Assembly: GCA_037576215.1 (NCBI GenBank) | Contig: JBANDB010000013.1 | Coordinates: forward strand, 1,302,001 to 1,366,000 | Origin: Armillaria gallica | Lineage: Eukaryota; Basidiomycota; Agaricomycetes; Agaricales; Physalacriaceae | Direction: 5' to 3' | DNA length: 64,000 nt | Part shown: positions 61,281 to 64,000 of the stretch, one piece after another | Layout of the letters: each line of letters begins with the position of its first letter | How positions within the stretch are numbered: the stretch's first letter is position 1 | Made by a program: the position numbers and the translations under genes | The notes under the pieces: generated by a model | The model's database searches: none | What the model saw: the letters and a program-made list of their open reading frames with translations, nothing else | Told to the model about the DNA's origin: nothing

Positions 61281-62821
61281 TTATAAAATCCAGCCCATTG
61301 CAGCTTGATAAAAAAGGCGCTTTCCTTTTAGCTTCCCAGCGACGAGCGGGGTCTGGTCTGAGAGTGACCTATTCAGAAGCTTGATGAGAGCGACGTACGT
61401 TGTTTCCTTCTTCCAGTCAGTCGACCTCAGAGCACTAACAAGTGCCCTGGTAAAAACCCCGCAGAAACCATTATGTGCCTGCTCCTCCTTCGCGGTCTCG
61501 TATCGCTTACACGCCCCCAGAACTACGTGAGAACCCATATATGGCCTCCAATCCTTCGATAATACTGATTGATATTTACTAGGGTCGCCAGAATGTTTCC
61601 ATCTTTCATCGGCAGCGTGTAACATGTCGTGGAGGGAAGCATTCTTTGTCGCGCGCATGAAGCGCTCTCCTAGTACCTGGGAGTCCCTGCTCGAGCTACC
61701 GCCGTAACAGCAATCTGTGATGAATGTGATTTTATTCCCCTTGGCGAGAGATATACGTTTGAAAAGATTGTTGATCTCCCTGTCGCTGATGTCGGGTATC
61801 CATTTTGCATCAGCATCTTGGGTATCGCGATCGAGAGGGCACAGAGCTTCGATGGGAGAGAGACCGCTGCGGCACTGTACTGTGCGAGGATGCTCTGGGC
61901 AGCGATAGGTGGAGCCGTGTCCGGCGTAGTAGATGACAATGTTGTCATCTCGGACAATTTCAGGGTTGTGAACCAGACTGTAGAGCGTATCTACGATGTT
62001 GGCGCGGGAAGGGGTTGGCGTCGAATTGGGATTGCCAGGGGTTGGATTGTTAGGGCCAAGGAGACACTGAATACGCCCTTCTGGGACGCCAAGTTCTTTG
62101 GTTAAGAAATCCTTCATTGATAAAGCATCCGATACGCAACCGCGTAAGGGATTCTCCTGGTACGCATCGATGCCAATGAGAACAGCCCAAAATCGAGATC
62201 CGTCGACACTGTACCGAGTCTATAACAGCTAGGATGAGCACAAAGATTGATTACTAGGGATATGTCCTTACGGGTGAGGTCGAGGACTGGGAAGTGTGAG
62301 CTCTCTTGTACGCGTTACTAATATGTTGCCAGATCGACTTGAAACGCCTCCTTGTGTTCCTGACAATCGCCCCAAGTCCCTGTGCATCCCCCCTCCCCAC
62401 CTCCGTCAAACGGTCCATGTGGTTCTGCAGGTCTAATTAGAGGGTCTTAACGTCGACAAAATAATCGTACTGGATAGCCATATTTACCGTCTGTTGAGGT
62501 TGATTGAGACCGGCTGTCTGAAATGCCTCGTGTCTGGCAGATTTGGTATAAGGGATAGTACTGATGAGGAAAGGCACTTACGATCCGGAGTTCACCTAAG
62601 AACTTGGACGGCATTTCAACGATTATGATGTGCTGTTTGCAAGAGCGTTGGTTAAAGAACAGATGACAAAAAGACACACAACCTTGACAGTCTCGATGAG
62701 TGAATGAAGGAATTCGTAAGGATGCCTTTATGACGAGGGCAGTGAGATATTGACAGTGGATGTTGAGTTCAGCGTCCTCGTGTGTGCCAGTACAGACCAT
62801 TTCGCTGATTTCCCATGCCAT
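61281..62821 (-). CDS. Metacaspase (caspase-like C14 protease) 2
   Basis: Four exons (62821-62582, 62533-62471, 62424-62272, 62219-61281) fit one frame exactly and give 464 residues. The start is ATG 62821 (MAWEISEMVCTGTHEDAEL). The N-terminal part holds EMPSKFLGELRI and a basic, helical segment (NHMDRLTEVGRGDAQGLG, then RNTRRRFKSIWQHISNAY) without a membrane helix. The caspase domain begins SRFWAVLIGIDAYQENPLRG. Its catalytic histidine is in YYAGHGS and its cysteine in FITDCCYGGSSSR, and the end FCGVFTRALVSALRS matches a p10-like part. It is a close paralogue of the gene at 56975, with the same intron just before the caspase domain. All catalytic residues are present, so it is probably active. 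Metacaspases normally cut after arginine or lysine and need calcium. The substrate is unknown. Confidence 0.85.
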
Positions 62822-63358
62822 CAGTTGCCACTTCCAGGCATTGATATCCCACGAAATATTCAGGCTGAGGCTTACAAATTCTTTAACAACAGGGACCCGC
62901 CTAAGATAGGCGTCACCAGGAACAGGGACCATTATGTAAGCAGGTTATGGCCGCAACGTCGGGCCTCAATTGCCGCCACCAGGAAAAAGCAATGGAAAAT
63001 CTGATACCTGGGAAATAAACGTATTGATGGTAGCTACCTTTGCCAGGAATCAGATTTAAATATACCCAAAACTGATGAAGTTATTGACAAAAAATCTTTT
63101 TTTCTCCGAAAGTGCTTGAGTTCGTTGACGACATTTTACTTTTTCAGACCTCCGCATTTTGCGCCGGCACAGCCACCCGACTATGATGTCATACCCTATA
63201 ATAGGTAAGACCCTTGATTACAACGGCGGCACCCCAGATCTTATGCACTAATTATATACACAGGTATCATTTATACTATCTTGTAGGTGGTCTATAGCTC
63301 TCCAGAGCGCTCACAGAGATAAAATCAAGGGGTTACCGGACCGTCAAGCCGGTACACC

Positions 63359-63376
63359 CGGTCGGTCGGTCGGTCG
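63359..63376 (+). repeat. GGTC microsatellite 1
   Basis: Four tandem GGTC units. A similar run followed by a short A-rich tract occurs at about 63703. Confidence 0.7.
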
Positions 63377-63691
63377 CCTTCGAGAGGTCTTAAAAAAATA
63401 CCATATCAATTCTTTTCTACACTAATTAGATCAAACGTGCATGAGAAAGCAATATTTGATATAAGATTGAGATCTCACTTAGAATATCGGCTCTGCAATT
63501 TTGTTGAGCATCATCTCTGTGATACAGATGATGAAGGGATAGTCATTCGAGCTTGCTAATGAGGCGGATTTGGCATTCCGGCAAGGTTCAGCCGGGAGAG
63601 ACCGGTTACAACCGGTAACTGCTGCTAACCGGGTGGCAGTGCGCTTACCAGTACCGTATGTTGTACCTTGATCCGGTATGTTATTCCCACG

Positions 63692-63710
63692 GCGGTCGGT
63701 CGGTCGGATT
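63692..63710 (+). repeat. GGTC microsatellite 2
   Basis: Three or four tandem GGTC units, followed as in the first run by a purine/pyrimidine stretch and an A7-A8 tract. The two runs look like direct copies inside the element. Confidence 0.6.
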
Positions 63711-63862
63711 GACCAGGCCTTTAAAAAAAATATCGAGTGGACGTAATATTTTGACATCCTCGTAACCCCTTGGATAAAATGAAAAAATTTCCAACAGATT
63801 TTGCGCTTACATAATGTGACTGTCACGGCTTACATAAGGATCCCTGTTCCTGCCTATCTTAG

Positions 63863-64000
63863 TACCTACCTCCACGTCACCTCAAAGAAACATCCATCAT
63901 CACACGTGATGTGGTCGCTGGCGTGCGTGACGCTTAATAATTCAAGGTCATCATTGATGCCTTGATTTTATGGCAAATCTGCATTCTGCGTTCTGGTAAG
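63863..64000. other. Right edge, nothing recognised
   Basis: A short remainder with no motif or gene seen. Confidence 0.5.

Larger units (their letters stand above)
62901..63862. mobile_element. ~960-bp element bounded by inverted repeats (MITE-like)
   Basis: The left end, from 62901, reads CTAAGATAGG, then AGGAACAGGGA and TTATGTAAGC up to 62941. The right end (63828-63862) reads the same on the minus strand: CTAAGATAGGC, AGGAACAGGGA, TTATGTAAGC. The left end has six extra bases. A second CATTATGTAAGC match pairs 62930-62941 with 63805-63816. The interior has no gene but has two GGTC microsatellites. This fits a non-autonomous DNA transposon. No target-site duplication could be confirmed. 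Confidence 0.6.

Noticed and set aside
63350..63730. Long terminal repeats suggested by the two GGTC arrays
   Set aside because: Similarity is limited to the microsatellite and an A-tract, and there is no primer-binding site or coding interior.

Overview
The window looks like nuclear DNA of a basidiomycete fungus, most likely an Agaricomycete. Genes are split by many short GT-AG introns (about 45-65 bases). The recognisable families (F-box proteins with agaric-type architecture, a DUF6535 membrane protein, metacaspases, an ENA-type cation ATPase and a multi-exon P450) are typical of mushroom-forming fungi. The one tRNA has a short nuclear-type intron. There are no operons. All exon models were built by eye from splice sites and reading phase.

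Left third (1-22.4 kb): a transcription factor with both C2H2 and Zn2Cys6 fingers (1.6-4.1 kb), then a gene-poor stretch, a small three-repeat protein with one membrane helix (8.7 kb), a frameshifted F-box/leucine-rich gene (10.5-12.1 kb), a cytochrome P450 (12.5-14.7 kb), a second, zinc-ribbon F-box gene (15.5-17.8 kb) and an ENA-type Na+/K+ P-type ATPase (18.3-22.3 kb).

Middle (22.4-38 kb): two tandem F-box paralogues, the first broken and the second intact, then a long disordered protein with a terminal zinc finger, a disordered nuclear-looking protein, an intron-bearing tRNA-Glu(CTC), and an unrecognised multi-exon gene.

Right part (38-64 kb): a duplicated region. A unit of about 9 kb carrying a DUF6535 four-helix membrane protein gene is present twice in direct orientation (about 38.57-47.49 and 47.66-56.76 kb). 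The second copy has a longer first exon made by an internal tandem repeat, and a 1.1 kb insertion holding a conserved gene of unknown function. Two metacaspase paralogues follow on the minus strand (57-58.4 and 61.3-62.8 kb). They share the caspase domain but have different amino-terminal exons. An inverted third copy of part of the 9 kb unit lies between them. The right end holds a 1 kb element bounded by inverted repeats.

The housekeeping-type genes (ATPase, P450) stand alone. The dense, recently duplicated DUF6535 and metacaspase cluster is the part most likely to hold something new, for instance a membrane-linked cell-death or self-recognition locus. That last idea is inference only.
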